Shown here: positions 8,286 to 18,093 of the stretch, piece after piece | Layout: every line of letters begins with the position of its first letter | Numbering within the stretch: position 1 is the first letter of the stretch | DNA from: Brachyspira pilosicoli P43/6/78 | GTDB taxonomy: Bacteria > Spirochaetota > Brachyspiria > Brachyspirales > Brachyspiraceae | Direction of reading: 5' to 3' | Length of the DNA stretch: 64,000 nucleotides | NCBI RefSeq assembly: GCF_000325665.1 | Contig: NC_019908.1 | Location: 1,178,001 to 1,242,000 of the forward strand | Position numbers and translations under genes: made by a program | Notes under the pieces: generated by a model | Databases searched by the model: none | What the model was told of the DNA's origin: nothing | What the model saw: only the letters and a program-made list of their open reading frames with translations

Positions 8286-9440
8286 ATGTTTTGCATGAAA
8301 AATATAGATTTAAACAACATAAAAAGAATAGTTTTCAAATTTGGAACTAATGTATTAAGAAATGATGAAGGATATATTTCTTTAGCTAGAATATATTCTT
8401 TTATAGAGGCTATAGCTAAATATAAAAAAATGGGCAAAGAAGTTTTAGTTGTTACATCTGGAGCTGTTGGCTTGGGAGCGAAAAAAATTAATGCAACAGA
8501 TTTAAGCGAAGTATCACTAAAACAAGCATGTGCTGCAATTGGGCAATCACAGCTTATGTCTATTTATGAAGATGGATTTTCAAAGTTTGATATTGTTACA
8601 GCACAGATTCTACTTACAGAAGAAGACTTTTCAAACAGAAGAAGATATTTAAATTTGCGTTCTACTTTAGATACATTATTAAAATACAATGTAATACCTA
8701 TAATAAATGAAAATGATACTGTTTCTAGTGATGAGCTTAAATTATTATATGATGTTACTCAAATAAGTTTTTCTGATAATGATAAACTATCTGCATTAGT
8801 AGCTAGTGAACTTGATGCTGATTTACTTATAATACTTTCTGATATCAATGGGCTTTATGATGATAACCCTAAAACTAACCCAAATGCTAATTTTATACAT
8901 GAAGTTTTTGAGGTTACAAAAGAGATAGAAAGTTTAGGTCTTGATGCTTCTAAAGGCGGAAGAGGCGGAATGAAAACAAAATTGCAGGCTGCTAAAATTG
9001 TTACAAGGTCAGGCTGCGGTTTAATTATTGCTAATGGAAAAACTCCAAACATTTTAAATAATATATTCAATACAAAAGAAAAAACTATATTCTACCCTGT
9101 AGAAGAAAATAATGAACTTAACACAAAAAAAAGATGGATTGCTTATGCTACAACTATTATAGGAAAACTTGTTGTAAATGCTGGTGCTAAAAAAGCTATA
9201 ATAGAAAAAGAATCTAGTCTTCTTCCTATTGGCGTAACAAAGGTTGTAAACAATTTTAAGAAAGGCGACATTGTAAGCATTATAGATGAAGATGGTGAAG
9301 AGTTTGCAAGAGGCATTATTAATTATAATTCTGAGGATACAAATAAAATAATAGGCAAACATTCTGATTCTATATTAGAGATATTAGGCTACAAGAACTA
9401 TGATGCTCTAATTACAAGAGATTATATAGTGTTATTATAA
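8286..9440 (+). CDS. proB: Glutamate 5-kinase
   Basis: ProB phosphorylates glutamate as the first step of proline synthesis. The 384-residue protein has the amino-acid-kinase domain (residues 1-~260), with VFKFGTNVLRN for phosphate binding, VTSGAVGLGA and IINENDTVS. A C-terminal PUA domain (about 285-375) has ARGIINYNSEDTNKIIGK. Length and domains are full. Neither of two in-frame ATGs (8286 and 8295) has a clear Shine-Dalgarno sequence. The shorter form, beginning MKNIDLNN, is equally possible. No proA or proC lies next to it. Confidence 0.92.
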   Translation: MFCMKNIDLNNIKRIVFKFGTNVLRNDEGYISLARIYSFIEAIAKYKKMGKEVLVVTSGAVGLGAKKINATDLSEVSLKQACAAIGQSQLMSIYEDGFSKFDIVTAQILLTEEDFSNRRRYLNLRSTLDTLLKYNVIPIINENDTVSSDELKLLYDVTQISFSDNDKLSALVASELDADLLIILSDINGLYDDNPKTNPNANFIHEVFEVTKEIESLGLDASKGGRGGMKTKLQAAKIVTRSGCGLIIANGKTPNILNNIFNTKEKTIFYPVEENNELNTKKRWIAYATTIIGKLVVNAGAKKAIIEKESSLLPIGVTKVVNNFKKGDIVSIIDEDGEEFARGIINYNSEDTNKIIGKHSDSILEILGYKNYDALITRDYIVLL

Positions 9441-9459
9441 AATAATATATCTAAACAAT

Positions 9460-9596
9460 TATATTATTAATAAAAGTTTTTATTTAACTTTTTCTCTACG
9501 CAAAAATTGCAAATTAATAGTAATTGGTAGTAAAAAAAACTGAAATACTATAAAATACACACAGCAGTAGATAAATATATGCAAATTATTTTTTAA
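9460..9596. repeat. Intergenic gap with a weak family-2 hairpin element (copy 3)
   Basis: AACTTTTTCTCTACGCAAAAATTGCAAATTA near 9484-9514 resembles the hairpin and GCAAAT marks of the elements at 4660 and 41105. ATACACACAGCAG follows. It again sits between convergent gene ends. Similarity is partial. Confidence 0.3.
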
Positions 9597-11891
9597 TTAA
9601 AATAAATCTGTTAATCTAAAGTCATGAATCATTAATATTAACAAACTATAAATAAATCTTTTACTTGTCTCTCCTCCATTTTCAAAATAAACATTTATTT
9701 TTACTTTATCGCTGTAGTTTGTATTTGCATTAACATCTGCTGTTATTAAAAAACTATCCCCATTATCTGACTCAAAGGAATATGACTTAATAACTTTATA
9801 TCCTAAAAAATCTGCATCCATATCATATCTGCTTCCAAAATTCTTAAAAGTAATATAGCTTATTTCAGCATTTTGAATTTTCTCTATTTCTTTTTGCAAA
9901 TTATCTTTATCTAGTTTTATAAGAGATAACTGCTCTAATGGCTGTGATAATTCATAATCTTCAAGCTGTTTTCTCCATTTAGATATAGTTTCATCGTCCA
10001 TTTCTACAGGACTTGCTAAACCCACAAAACTATTATTATCAATTTTTATTTCTTCATCATTAAAGTTTGAATAGCTTCCGTCTCCTGAATATCTAAAAGT
10101 TGTTAAAAACTTATAATCTTTATCATATAGATTCCATATTAATGTTGAAGCAAACTTATTCATCATTGTATTATCAACAAAAACATCTTTATAAAAATCA
10201 TAACTATATGTTTTTCCTTCTATTAACAATACACTTAAAAGATGAGAAGTATTTTTTATAAAGTCAGCAACTTCTTTTCTTAAACTTTTTATCTCTTCTT
10301 TTAAATTCTCATAAAAGTTTTGAGGAATCTTTTTTAATTCTTTATTATTTTTTGTGTCAAATAAACTGAGAGTATAATCACTATTCAAAATTAATTTATA
10401 ATCCTTATTTAAAAGAATCTCTCCTTCAGAATTAAATAATAGATTTGAAGAGAATCTTAATTGAAACTCATTATAGTCAATATCCATTTTTTCCATCACT
10501 TCGTCAATCAATTTATCAGATTCATAACGAACTTCAGATTTTTTTGTGCTTGTATATATTTTATACAATAACCTAAGTGCATACTTACTTTCAATATTTA
10601 ATTTAATTATTAAAAGAGAAAGTTTTGTATCTTGTTCTTTTTTATATACATTATACAGAGCATCATCTCCTCCATATATACAATAAATAATAGCGGCAGT
10701 TTCTTTATTAGTTTTATCATAAACATTTTTAATAAACTCTATAAATGAATCTTTATCAAGTAAATTAATTATATTATCAATTTGTGTTAATCTTTTAATA
10801 TCTCTCTTAAGAATCAAATATTCTAAATATATATATTTTAAAACTTTATTATCAACTTCTCTCGATTTATCTTTTATTAAAACCTTATAATCATTTATAA
10901 AGCTTACCTTTTTATCATCTTTTTTATTATAATTATCTTCCACATACTTTTCTGCTTCTTCTATGGTTTTGAAATTATAATTATTAGTAACAGATGAAAG
11001 CTCTTCAGTAAACTCTGTTTCTAATTTCTTTTTTAATGCCAAAACTTTTTTATTTGTATCTTTTGATATAGCATTATATACTTCTCCTACATTCTCTTTT
11101 GTGATAGTTATATAATCTCTTGATACTAAATCATATTCTTCATTATTTCCTATAGATACATAAACTTTGTGAGAACCATAAAATGCCTGCATATATACTC
11201 TAAATCTTAAAGGTAATTTTTTATATAATATTTCATAGTTAGCACAAAAATCACTAATATCTGATACTTTACTTAAATCCCAATTTGCTAATGAATCATA
11301 AGAGTCATAGCTGTCAGTATATTTAAACATTGAGTACATTTTACTTAATTTTTTTGTATTCCATTTATCTAAAGGTTGATTAAAAGAATCTGCAGAATAA
11401 AACATAGATTCCATAGTTTTTACATTAGATACATTCCAACTATTTAAAGGCTGATTAAACTTTTTACATCGGCAAAACATCTCATACATGTTTTCAACCT
11501 TTGAAGTATTCCATTTATCTAAAGGCTGATTAAAAAAAAGAGCAGAATGAAACATAGCTTCCATAGTTTTTACATTGGATACGTCCCAATCATTAATAGG
11601 CTGATTAAAAGAATCACATGCTTTAAACATATAACTCATATCTTCAACTTTACTAACATTCCAATTATTTATATTCTGATTAAATGCTTTAGCAAAACTA
11701 AACATACCTTTCATATTTGTAACATTAGAAGTATCCCACTCTTCTATGCCTTCAAAATCTTTTCTTTCACTTTTCTGAAAAAGATAACTCATATCTGTAA
11801 TAAGGCTTGTATCTACACAACTAAGTTTTATACCATCAGTAAATACTAAATTTTTTAATTCTTCTTTTGTTTGCGGTTTATATTTTTTCAT
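9597..11891 (-). CDS. BspA-type repeat protein with a C-terminal DUF4132-like domain
   Basis: The 764-residue protein has no visible signal peptide. Residues ~30-190 hold about six BspA/DUF285 repeats of ~25 residues, each with W(D/N)(T/V)S(N/K)V and a following FNQPL. Such repeats mediate binding in BspA-like surface proteins and are common in gut bacteria and spirochaetes. The rest is helical and charged. The end contains a W....LEDYELSQPLEQL pattern typical of DUF4132. A strong GAGAGGAT ribosome-binding site supports the start at 11891. The combination of a usually secreted repeat with a cytoplasmic-type domain and no signal sequence suggests an intracellular protein. The DUF4132 call is from memory of the motif and is moderately sure. 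Confidence 0.75.
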   Translation of the reverse strand: MKKYKPQTKEELKNLVFTDGIKLSCVDTSLITDMSYLFQKSERKDFEGIEEWDTSNVTNMKGMFSFAKAFNQNINNWNVSKVEDMSYMFKACDSFNQPINDWDVSNVKTMEAMFHSALFFNQPLDKWNTSKVENMYEMFCRCKKFNQPLNSWNVSNVKTMESMFYSADSFNQPLDKWNTKKLSKMYSMFKYTDSYDSYDSLANWDLSKVSDISDFCANYEILYKKLPLRFRVYMQAFYGSHKVYVSIGNNEEYDLVSRDYITITKENVGEVYNAISKDTNKKVLALKKKLETEFTEELSSVTNNYNFKTIEEAEKYVEDNYNKKDDKKVSFINDYKVLIKDKSREVDNKVLKYIYLEYLILKRDIKRLTQIDNIINLLDKDSFIEFIKNVYDKTNKETAAIIYCIYGGDDALYNVYKKEQDTKLSLLIIKLNIESKYALRLLYKIYTSTKKSEVRYESDKLIDEVMEKMDIDYNEFQLRFSSNLLFNSEGEILLNKDYKLILNSDYTLSLFDTKNNKELKKIPQNFYENLKEEIKSLRKEVADFIKNTSHLLSVLLIEGKTYSYDFYKDVFVDNTMMNKFASTLIWNLYDKDYKFLTTFRYSGDGSYSNFNDEEIKIDNNSFVGLASPVEMDDETISKWRKQLEDYELSQPLEQLSLIKLDKDNLQKEIEKIQNAEISYITFKNFGSRYDMDADFLGYKVIKSYSFESDNGDSFLITADVNANTNYSDKVKINVYFENGGETSKRFIYSLLILMIHDFRLTDLF

Positions 11892-12128
11892 AAATCCTCT
11901 CAGTATTAGTTTACATAACTTTTACTTATATAGTATATAAGATATTAGATGAATTTCTATATTATAAATTATTTTTTATTAATAATTTTTTTTAATTTTT
12001 AGTAATAATTTATAATAAAAAATCAAATTAGTTTATATCTTAGTTTGTAAATTATTATAATAATAATATTGAAAAAATATCATTTTTATTATAATATTAT
12101 TTCAATTATTAAAAATAAGGACTTTTTT

Positions 12129-12455
12129 ATGACAACTAACAGAGAAGAATTAGAAGCTCTTTTATATCAAACTAGATTAAAAATAGAAGATAATCAAAAA
12201 GATGAAATGTTAAATAGATTAAATAAAGATTTAGCTTTTATAGAAGAATTATTTGATGTAAATGTTGATAATATAGATCCTTTATATCATGTTATTGATT
12301 TGCCTGAATATTTGAGAGAAGATGTTGCAGGAGACACTTTAAAAAATGAAGTGATAATGGATTTATGCAGAAGCGGTGAATATGGTTATATAGTAGTTCC
12401 TGCTGTACCTGCTGCTTTAGAAAATAGCGAACACCAAGCTAAAAAATCTAATTAA
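12129..12455 (+). CDS. gatC: Aspartyl/glutamyl-tRNA amidotransferase subunit C
   Basis: GatC stabilises the GatCAB amidotransferase, which makes Gln-tRNA(Gln) and Asn-tRNA(Asn) by amidation of mischarged tRNAs. The 108-residue protein has the expected small helical form, including LNKDLAFIEELFDVNVDNIDP and a DVAGDTL segment near the C-terminus where the family has LR.D. AAGGA six bases upstream fixes the start at 12129 rather than the upstream 12069. gatA and gatB are not adjacent. It is followed closely by the signal peptidase gene. Confidence 0.8.
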   Translation: MTTNREELEALLYQTRLKIEDNQKDEMLNRLNKDLAFIEELFDVNVDNIDPLYHVIDLPEYLREDVAGDTLKNEVIMDLCRSGEYGYIVVPAVPAALENSEHQAKKSN

Positions 12456-12489
12456 AAAATAATTTATAATAAGGTTTCAAATACTCATA

Positions 12490-13224
12490 ATGAACTATTC
12501 TTATGATGACAGAGAAAGCATAAAAAAAGAAAAGAAAAATGCATTAAAATCTATATTAAAGCCTTTTATATTTATATATTATAGAAGCAATAATTTATTA
12601 TATAAAACTATAGCAAGGCTTATTTTAGGTTTTATTATAGCATTTATACTCTTTGGAATCATTACGCTTTTTGTACGTTTTGATAAGATGAAAAGTTCAA
12701 CTATGATGAATACCATTGAACCAAATAAAATTGTTATTACCTCAAAATTAAGATATGCCCTCGCAATAAAGCCTTTCGTATCAAAACTAACAGGAAAAAC
12801 TATAGTATTTTCTAGACCTGAGAGGGGAGATATAGTCTTTATAGTTGATCCTAGAAGCAAAAAAGAAAATATTTTTAAAAAGTTTATATCATATACAGTT
12901 TATTTTTTCACTTTTGGAAATGTTAATATATCCAACACAAGATATTTAGTAAAGAGAGTAATAGGTCTTCCAAATGAAACCATAGAAATAAAGAACAAAA
13001 CTGTATATATAAATGGAACTGAATTAAATGAACCTTGGGCAAATATTGGAAAAGATAATAGAATATTAGAAAGTAATATATCTTCAAGGGATAATTTTGG
13101 TCCTTATATTATAGGCTATAATGAATATTTTGTATTATCAGACAATAGAGACTATGCATACGACAGCAGAGACTTTGGAAGTATTCATTTCTCACTCATA
13201 GACGGCAAGGTTATATCTTATTAA
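12490..13224 (+). CDS. lepB: Signal peptidase I family protein with Thr at the nucleophile position
   Basis: The 244-residue membrane protein of peptidase family S26 has one N-terminal helix (about 41-62). Family box B, normally S-M-x-P-T, reads T71-M-M-N-T here (context KSSTMMNTIEP), so the catalytic serine aligns with a threonine and the conserved proline with asparagine. The general-base lysine is present (K155 in YLVKRVIGLPN), as are RGDIVF and the SDNRDYAYDSRDFG box. It should therefore fold like a leader peptidase, but its activity is uncertain unless the adjacent Ser69/Ser70 or Thr71 can serve. It lies 34 bases after gatC, and secG follows. Confidence 0.8.
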   Translation: MNYSYDDRESIKKEKKNALKSILKPFIFIYYRSNNLLYKTIARLILGFIIAFILFGIITLFVRFDKMKSSTMMNTIEPNKIVITSKLRYALAIKPFVSKLTGKTIVFSRPERGDIVFIVDPRSKKENIFKKFISYTVYFFTFGNVNISNTRYLVKRVIGLPNETIEIKNKTVYINGTELNEPWANIGKDNRILESNISSRDNFGPYIIGYNEYFVLSDNRDYAYDSRDFGSIHFSLIDGKVISY

Positions 13225-13233
13225 ATAAAATGC

Positions 13234-13261
13234 TTGAAAAATATTATATAAATGATATAAT
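13234..13261 (+). promoter_or_regulatory. Promoter of secG
   Basis: TTGAAA (13234-13239), a 16-base spacer and TATAAT (13256-13261) lie about 50 bases before the secG start. Confidence 0.55.
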
Positions 13262-13310
13262 ATTTTAATTAAAAACTGAAAATTATAATTTTTTATAAGG
13301 ATATATATTT

Positions 13311-13643
13311 ATGAATGCTTTACTAACTTTAGGAATAATCGTTTATTCAATAATTTGTGTATTACTACTTTTACTTATAATAATACAAGGCGGTAAAGCA
13401 GAAGGCTTATTTTCTAGTGCTCAAGCAAATGTACTTGGAAGCCAAAGAGGAAATGCTCTAACTAAAGCAACTACTATTTTATCTACAATATTTATCGTTG
13501 GAGCTTTACTTATATCTATGGCTATAAGCACTCAAAAAACAGCTTTTGACCAAGCAACTACTACTCCTAATATACCAACAACACAACAAGTGCCAGCAAC
13601 AAATAATACTTTACCAAACACTAATTTGAATACTAATAATTAA
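13311..13643 (+). CDS. secG: Preprotein translocase subunit SecG
   Basis: The 110-residue membrane protein has two helices (about 4-24 and 55-75) joined by the conserved glycine-rich loop QGGKAEGLFSSAQANVLGSQRG. SecG assists SecYE during protein export. The C-terminus is a Pro/Thr/Asn-rich tail. AAGGATAT lies before the ATG. Its own promoter and a downstream hairpin make it a separate unit, though signal peptidase next door is functionally related. Confidence 0.9.
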   Translation: MNALLTLGIIVYSIICVLLLLLIIIQGGKAEGLFSSAQANVLGSQRGNALTKATTILSTIFIVGALLISMAISTQKTAFDQATTTPNIPTTQQVPATNNTLPNTNLNTNN

Positions 13644-13689
13644 TTGATTAATTTAAGAATTGAAATATTTAATTGTAAAATAAATAATA

Positions 13690-13740
13690 ATAGAAGAAGT
13701 ATTTATATATTATCATAAATATATAATGCTTCTTCTATAT
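13690..13740. terminator. Hairpin between secG and the GNAT gene
   Basis: AGAAGAAG (13692-13699) pairs with CTTCTTCT (13729-13736), with further A/T pairing inside. It lies between convergent genes and could end transcription from both sides. Confidence 0.6.
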
Positions 13741-13748
13741 TATTATTA

Positions 13749-14213
13749 TCATCTATTTTTAATATCTTTTTTTGTACCAGAATCTTTAAATCCGTTTTTT
13801 ATATAAAATCTTTTAGCCTCTTCATTCTTATCAAAAACATAAAGACATAAGTTTTTATACCCATTATCTCTCATATATGATATACAATGATTTAATAATT
13901 CACTGCCTATACCAGAGCCTTGATAAACTGGGTGAACATATAAAGACATTATCTCTCCATAGTTTTCTATGTTGTATCTATTATTACCGCAAGATATAGC
14001 ACCTATAATATTATCATCTAATATAGCAATATGCACTTCTCTTGTCTTTGTTTTTATACCTTCAGAAAACTCCTCACACCAGTCATCTAAATATATCTTT
14101 TTTAAAAAATCTTCTGATACAATATCCTTATAAGATTGCTTCCAACATATAGCATGAAGCTTACTTATATAAAATACATCATCTATATTAGCTTTTCTTA
14201 TAATTAAATTCAT
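13749..14213 (-). CDS. GNAT-family N-acetyltransferase
   Basis: The ~154-residue protein has the GNAT fold. The acetyl-CoA-binding motif A reads MSLYVHPVYQGSGIGSELL (Q/R-x-x-G-x-G/A), followed by NLCLYVFDKNEEAKRFYIKNGF, the motif B region. The substrate is unknown. The ATG at 14213 is preferred over a TTG at 14225. The gene begins 21 bases after recA on the same strand, so it is probably read through from recA. Confidence 0.85.
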   Translation of the reverse strand: MNLIIRKANIDDVFYISKLHAICWKQSYKDIVSEDFLKKIYLDDWCEEFSEGIKTKTREVHIAILDDNIIGAISCGNNRYNIENYGEIMSLYVHPVYQGSGIGSELLNHCISYMRDNGYKNLCLYVFDKNEEAKRFYIKNGFKDSGTKKDIKNR

Positions 14214-14233
14214 ATTGTTACTCAATTTTTTAT

Positions 14234-15424
14234 TTATTCGTTATAAGCTTCTTCAGCACTCATCAAAAGGTCAGTGTCATCTGTATTTTTAACAGGCTTT
14301 TCTTCTTCTTTTTTCTCTTCTTTTTGATTTTTATCAACAGCAGGGTTTTTATTTTCTAGATATTCTTCTAATTTTTCTTTAACCTTGTCTACACCGCCCA
14401 TATTAAGAGCCTCTCTAATCTGTATCTCAAGTTCCATACGCATTTTTGGGTCTGCTGCAAGAAGTTCTCTTACCTTCTCTTTACCTTGTGCAATCTGCTC
14501 TCCATTATAATAGAACCAAGCACCACTTCTTGTGATGATTTTTGCTTCCATTGCTAAATCTATTAAAAGTCCCTCAGAAGATATACCCTTACCAAATATT
14601 ATCTCTAGATTAACCACTTTAAACGGTGAAGATAATTTATTTTTAACCACTTTTATTTTTACTTTATGACCTATAGTATCATCGCCTTTTTTAATCCATT
14701 CAGTTCTTCTAATATCAAGCCTTACAGAAGAATAGAATTTCAAAGCCTTACCGCCTGTAGTAGTTTCAGTAGGACCAGCACCATAACCAGTAGTTGCAAT
14801 ATTTTGTCTTAATTGGTTAATAAATATTACAGCAGTATTTGTGTTGCTTATTATAGCAGTAAGTTTTCTTAAAGCATGGCTCATAAGTCTAGCCTGTAAA
14901 GCAATATGAGCGTCCCCTATATCTCCTGCAAGTTCTGCCTTTGAAACTAATGCTGCAACAGAGTCCACAACAACAATATCAAAAGCAGTAGAAGACACAA
15001 CTTTTTCTAATATTTCAAGAGCCTCTTCACCAGAGTTTGGCTGAGAAATATATAAATTATCAATATCAACCCCCAAAGCACTGGCATACACTGGGTCTAA
15101 AGCATGTTCAGCATCTATAAAAGCAGCATAACCGCCTGCCTTTTGTGCTTCTGCTATAATGTGTAAAGTGAGTGTAGTTTTACCAGAAGCCTCATGCCCG
15201 TAAATCTCTATAATTCTACCGCGAGGAACTCCACCTACTCCTAAAGCATGGTCCAAAGTTAATGCCCCTGTAGAGATAACATCAACATTAACAGTTTTAT
15301 TGCTTCCAAGCCTCATAAAAGAGCCTGGTCCGTATTTTTTATTTATCTGGTCGGTAATAGCTTCTATTGCTTCGCTTTTACCGTCTTTTTTTACTTCAGC
15401 TGTTTCTTTCTTCTTAGTAGCCAT
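14234..15424 (-). CDS. recA: Recombinase RecA
   Basis: RecA is the DNA-strand-exchange ATPase of homologous recombination and SOS induction. The 396-residue protein shows Walker [10 protein letters not shown] (Ala and Glu in place of the more usual Pro-Glu-Ser-Ser), Walker [11 protein letters not shown], and the L2 region [19 protein letters not shown]. The C-terminal tail (about 350-396) is unusually long and rich in Lys/Glu. Most RecA proteins are nearer 350 residues. GGAGAG before the ATG fixes the start. A GNAT gene follows closely. Confidence 0.97.
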   Translation of the reverse strand: MATKKKETAEVKKDGKSEAIEAITDQINKKYGPGSFMRLGSNKTVNVDVISTGALTLDHALGVGGVPRGRIIEIYGHEASGKTTLTLHIIAEAQKAGGYAAFIDAEHALDPVYASALGVDIDNLYISQPNSGEEALEILEKVVSSTAFDIVVVDSVAALVSKAELAGDIGDAHIALQARLMSHALRKLTAIISNTNTAVIFINQLRQNIATTGYGAGPTETTTGGKALKFYSSVRLDIRRTEWIKKGDDTIGHKVKIKVVKNKLSSPFKVVNLEIIFGKGISSEGLLIDLAMEAKIITRSGAWFYYNGEQIAQGKEKVRELLAADPKMRMELEIQIREALNMGGVDKVKEKLEEYLENKNPAVDKNQKEEKKEEEKPVKNTDDTDLLMSAEEAYNE

Positions 15425-15631
15425 ATTCTCTCCAAAAAATTATTAACTTAAATATCATTTATAAAATTTATTATATTGTACAAAAATACATTATTTTGTC
15501 AAGATATTATTATAAATAAAACTAAAAAATAATCATTTTATATAAATAAAATTATTTAAAATATCAAATTATAATTTATAATATATAGCGATAAAATAAT
15601 AATAAAAAAGTTTATTTAAGGAAATTAATTT

Positions 15632-16597
15632 ATGAAGAAATTGTTGTTATTACTACTGTTAAGCATTTTACTATATAGCTGTAAAGAAACTAATATAGAT
15701 TACTCAGATAAAAATAATTGGCTTCAAATATCAGAAGATAAAAATAATGAAGTTGATGTATTTTATTTGTACCCAACAGTATGGTATGGTGAGGGCACTA
15801 ATAAAGACTTTGTATGCCCTATAGATTTTAAGCCTATGAGAGAAAATGCTACTAATGCCTTAATATCTCAAAGCACTATATTTGAAGAAGTAGGAAACAT
15901 ATATGCGCCTTTTTATAGACAAGCAGATGCTCTATATATATTAGATACAAATAATAATATAAAAAACAAAGAAAAATATTTTAACGACATACCAAAAAAA
16001 GATGCACTAGCAGCATTTGATTATTTTATTAAAAATTTCAATAACAATAAACCTTTTATATTAATGGGGCATTCACAAGGTGCTATGATGATAAAAGAAA
16101 TATTGAAAGACTATTTCAAAACTAATGAAAACTTAAATAACAGATTGGTTGCTGCATATATTATAGGATATTCTGTTACAACAAATGATTTAATAGAGAA
16201 CCCTCATTTAAGATTTGCAAAAGGAGAATATGATACTGGTGTAATAATTTCTTATGATGTAGAAAGCCCAGAATTTAATGGTTATAACCCTACCCTTCTT
16301 GAAGGAGCTATAGCTATTAACTCTATTACATGGACATTAGAAGAAGATAAAGCTGCAAAAGAAGAAAGTTTAGGCTCTTGTTTCTTTGCCGGCACTAATT
16401 TTAACGTTGTAAAAAATTTTGCCAGTGCTAAAGTTGACAAAAAAAGAGGCGTTATAAAATGTGATTCTATTAACGCAGATGATTTTTATATTGATGGTAT
16501 GTTTGAAAAAGGCAATTATCATGTATATGATATAGCATTATACTATAATGACTTAAAAGAAAATGCTAGAAAAAGAGTCGGAGCTTTTTGGAAATAA
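15632..16597 (+). CDS. DUF3089 lipoprotein, alpha/beta-hydrolase-like
   Basis: The 321-residue protein has a lipoprotein signal ending LYSC (Cys17). A DUF3089 domain follows, with VDVFYLYPTVWYG near residue 40 and the nucleophile elbow GHSQGAMM (G-x-S-x-G) near residue 148, so it could be a surface or periplasmic esterase. The substrate is unknown. AAGGAAATT precedes the ATG. The MATE gene begins 21 bases downstream and may be cotranscribed. Confidence 0.85.
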   Translation: MKKLLLLLLLSILLYSCKETNIDYSDKNNWLQISEDKNNEVDVFYLYPTVWYGEGTNKDFVCPIDFKPMRENATNALISQSTIFEEVGNIYAPFYRQADALYILDTNNNIKNKEKYFNDIPKKDALAAFDYFIKNFNNNKPFILMGHSQGAMMIKEILKDYFKTNENLNNRLVAAYIIGYSVTTNDLIENPHLRFAKGEYDTGVIISYDVESPEFNGYNPTLLEGAIAINSITWTLEEDKAAKEESLGSCFFAGTNFNVVKNFASAKVDKKRGVIKCDSINADDFYIDGMFEKGNYHVYDIALYYNDLKENARKRVGAFWK

Positions 16598-16618
16598 TAA
16601 TAAAGGTATATTAAATTA

Positions 16619-18014
16619 ATGGAAAATACGAAACAAATAGAATTAGGCACTAAACCTGTTGGAAGATTATTATTCAAATTATCGATACCTGCTATATTAG
16701 CACAGATTATTAATGTTTTATATAATGTTGTTGATAGAATGTATATAGGGCATATTGAAGATATTGGAGCTATTGCTTTAACAGGTGTTGGAGGTTACTA
16801 TGCCTATAATAATGGCAGTATCAGCATTTGCATATCTTATTAGTATGGGCGGAGCACCCCGCTCTTCAATTATGATGGGTAAAAAAAGTTATGACAAAGC
16901 AGAAGAGATATTAGGCAATTCTGCTATGGCTTTGATAATTATAGCTGTTACTATTACAATATTTCTATTAATATTTGCTAAGCCGCTTCTTTTGTTTTTT
17001 GGAGCTAGCGAAAACACTATTATATATGCTTTAAGATATTTAAGAATATATTCTATAGGAACTATATTTGTACAATTAGCATTAGGATTAAACGCATTCA
17101 TTACAGCACAGGGAAAGGCAAAAACTAGTATGTTTACAGTTTTAATAGGAGCGATTTGTAATATAATATTAGACCCTATATTTATATTTGGCTTTAATAT
17201 GAATGTGAGAGGTGCTGCACTTGCTACTATAATTTCACAGGCTGTATCTTGTTTATGGATATTATATTTCATGACTTCTAAAAAAACTATATTAAAATTA
17301 AGAATAAAGTATTTAAAAATATCTCCTAATGTAATACTTCCATGTTTAGCATTAGGTTTTTCGCCTTTTATTATGCAATTTACAGAGAGTATTTTATTTG
17401 TATGTTTTAATACTTCTCTATTTAAATATGGAGGAGATTTGGCTGTTGGTGCTATGACTATATTAAGCAGTATAATGCAATTTTCTTTTCTTCCAATATA
17501 TGGTCTTACACAAGGCTCTCAGCCTATAATAAGCTATAATTATGGAGCTAACAATATTGACAGAGTAAAAGCTACTTTCAAAATACTTCTTATAAGCAGT
17601 GTAATGTTTTCTACTTTAATGTGGGTAATTTCTATCTTTTTTCCATATTTATTTGTGAGGATATTTACAAGCGATGAAACTTTAATTAACTATAGTATTT
17701 GGGCTTTGAGAATATATATGGCAAGCTCCCTTATACTTGGTGCTCAATCAGCATGTCAGCAGACTTTTGTAGCCTTGGGTAATGCTAAAATTTCAGCTTT
17801 TTTAGCTATTTTAAGAAAAGTTATACTATTAATACCTCTAATATTCATATTGCCAATATTTATTGAAAACAAAGTGATGGCTGTACTTTTAGCTGAGCCT
17901 ATAGCAGATATTATAGCCGTATTAACTACTGTAACTATGTTCTATATTTTCTTTAAAAAACTTATAAAAAATATTGAAAAAAATGATAAAAAGTTTAGAA
18001 TAACAACAATTTAA
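16619..18014 (+). pseudogene. MATE-family multidrug/sodium antiporter, frameshifted
   Basis: The N-terminal piece (16619-16843) runs GRLLFKLSIPAILAQIINVL...VDRMYIGH...GAIALTGVG and then goes out of frame. The remaining ~400 residues, from VTMPIIMAVSAFAYLISMGG onward, continue in the +1 frame to 18014. Dropping one G from GGAGG at 16790-16794 gives a continuous MATE protein of about 465 residues with twelve membrane helices. The family exports cationic drugs in exchange for Na+ or H+. As sequenced, the product would stop at 74 residues. Both pieces are otherwise free of decay, so the lesion is recent or an error. Confidence 0.85.
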
Positions 18015-18093
18015 TAGATGTAGTTTATTTTAAAAAACTAATGACGAAAATATATAAATATGTATTTTTTAGTAAAATATATTGGAGAGAAGT

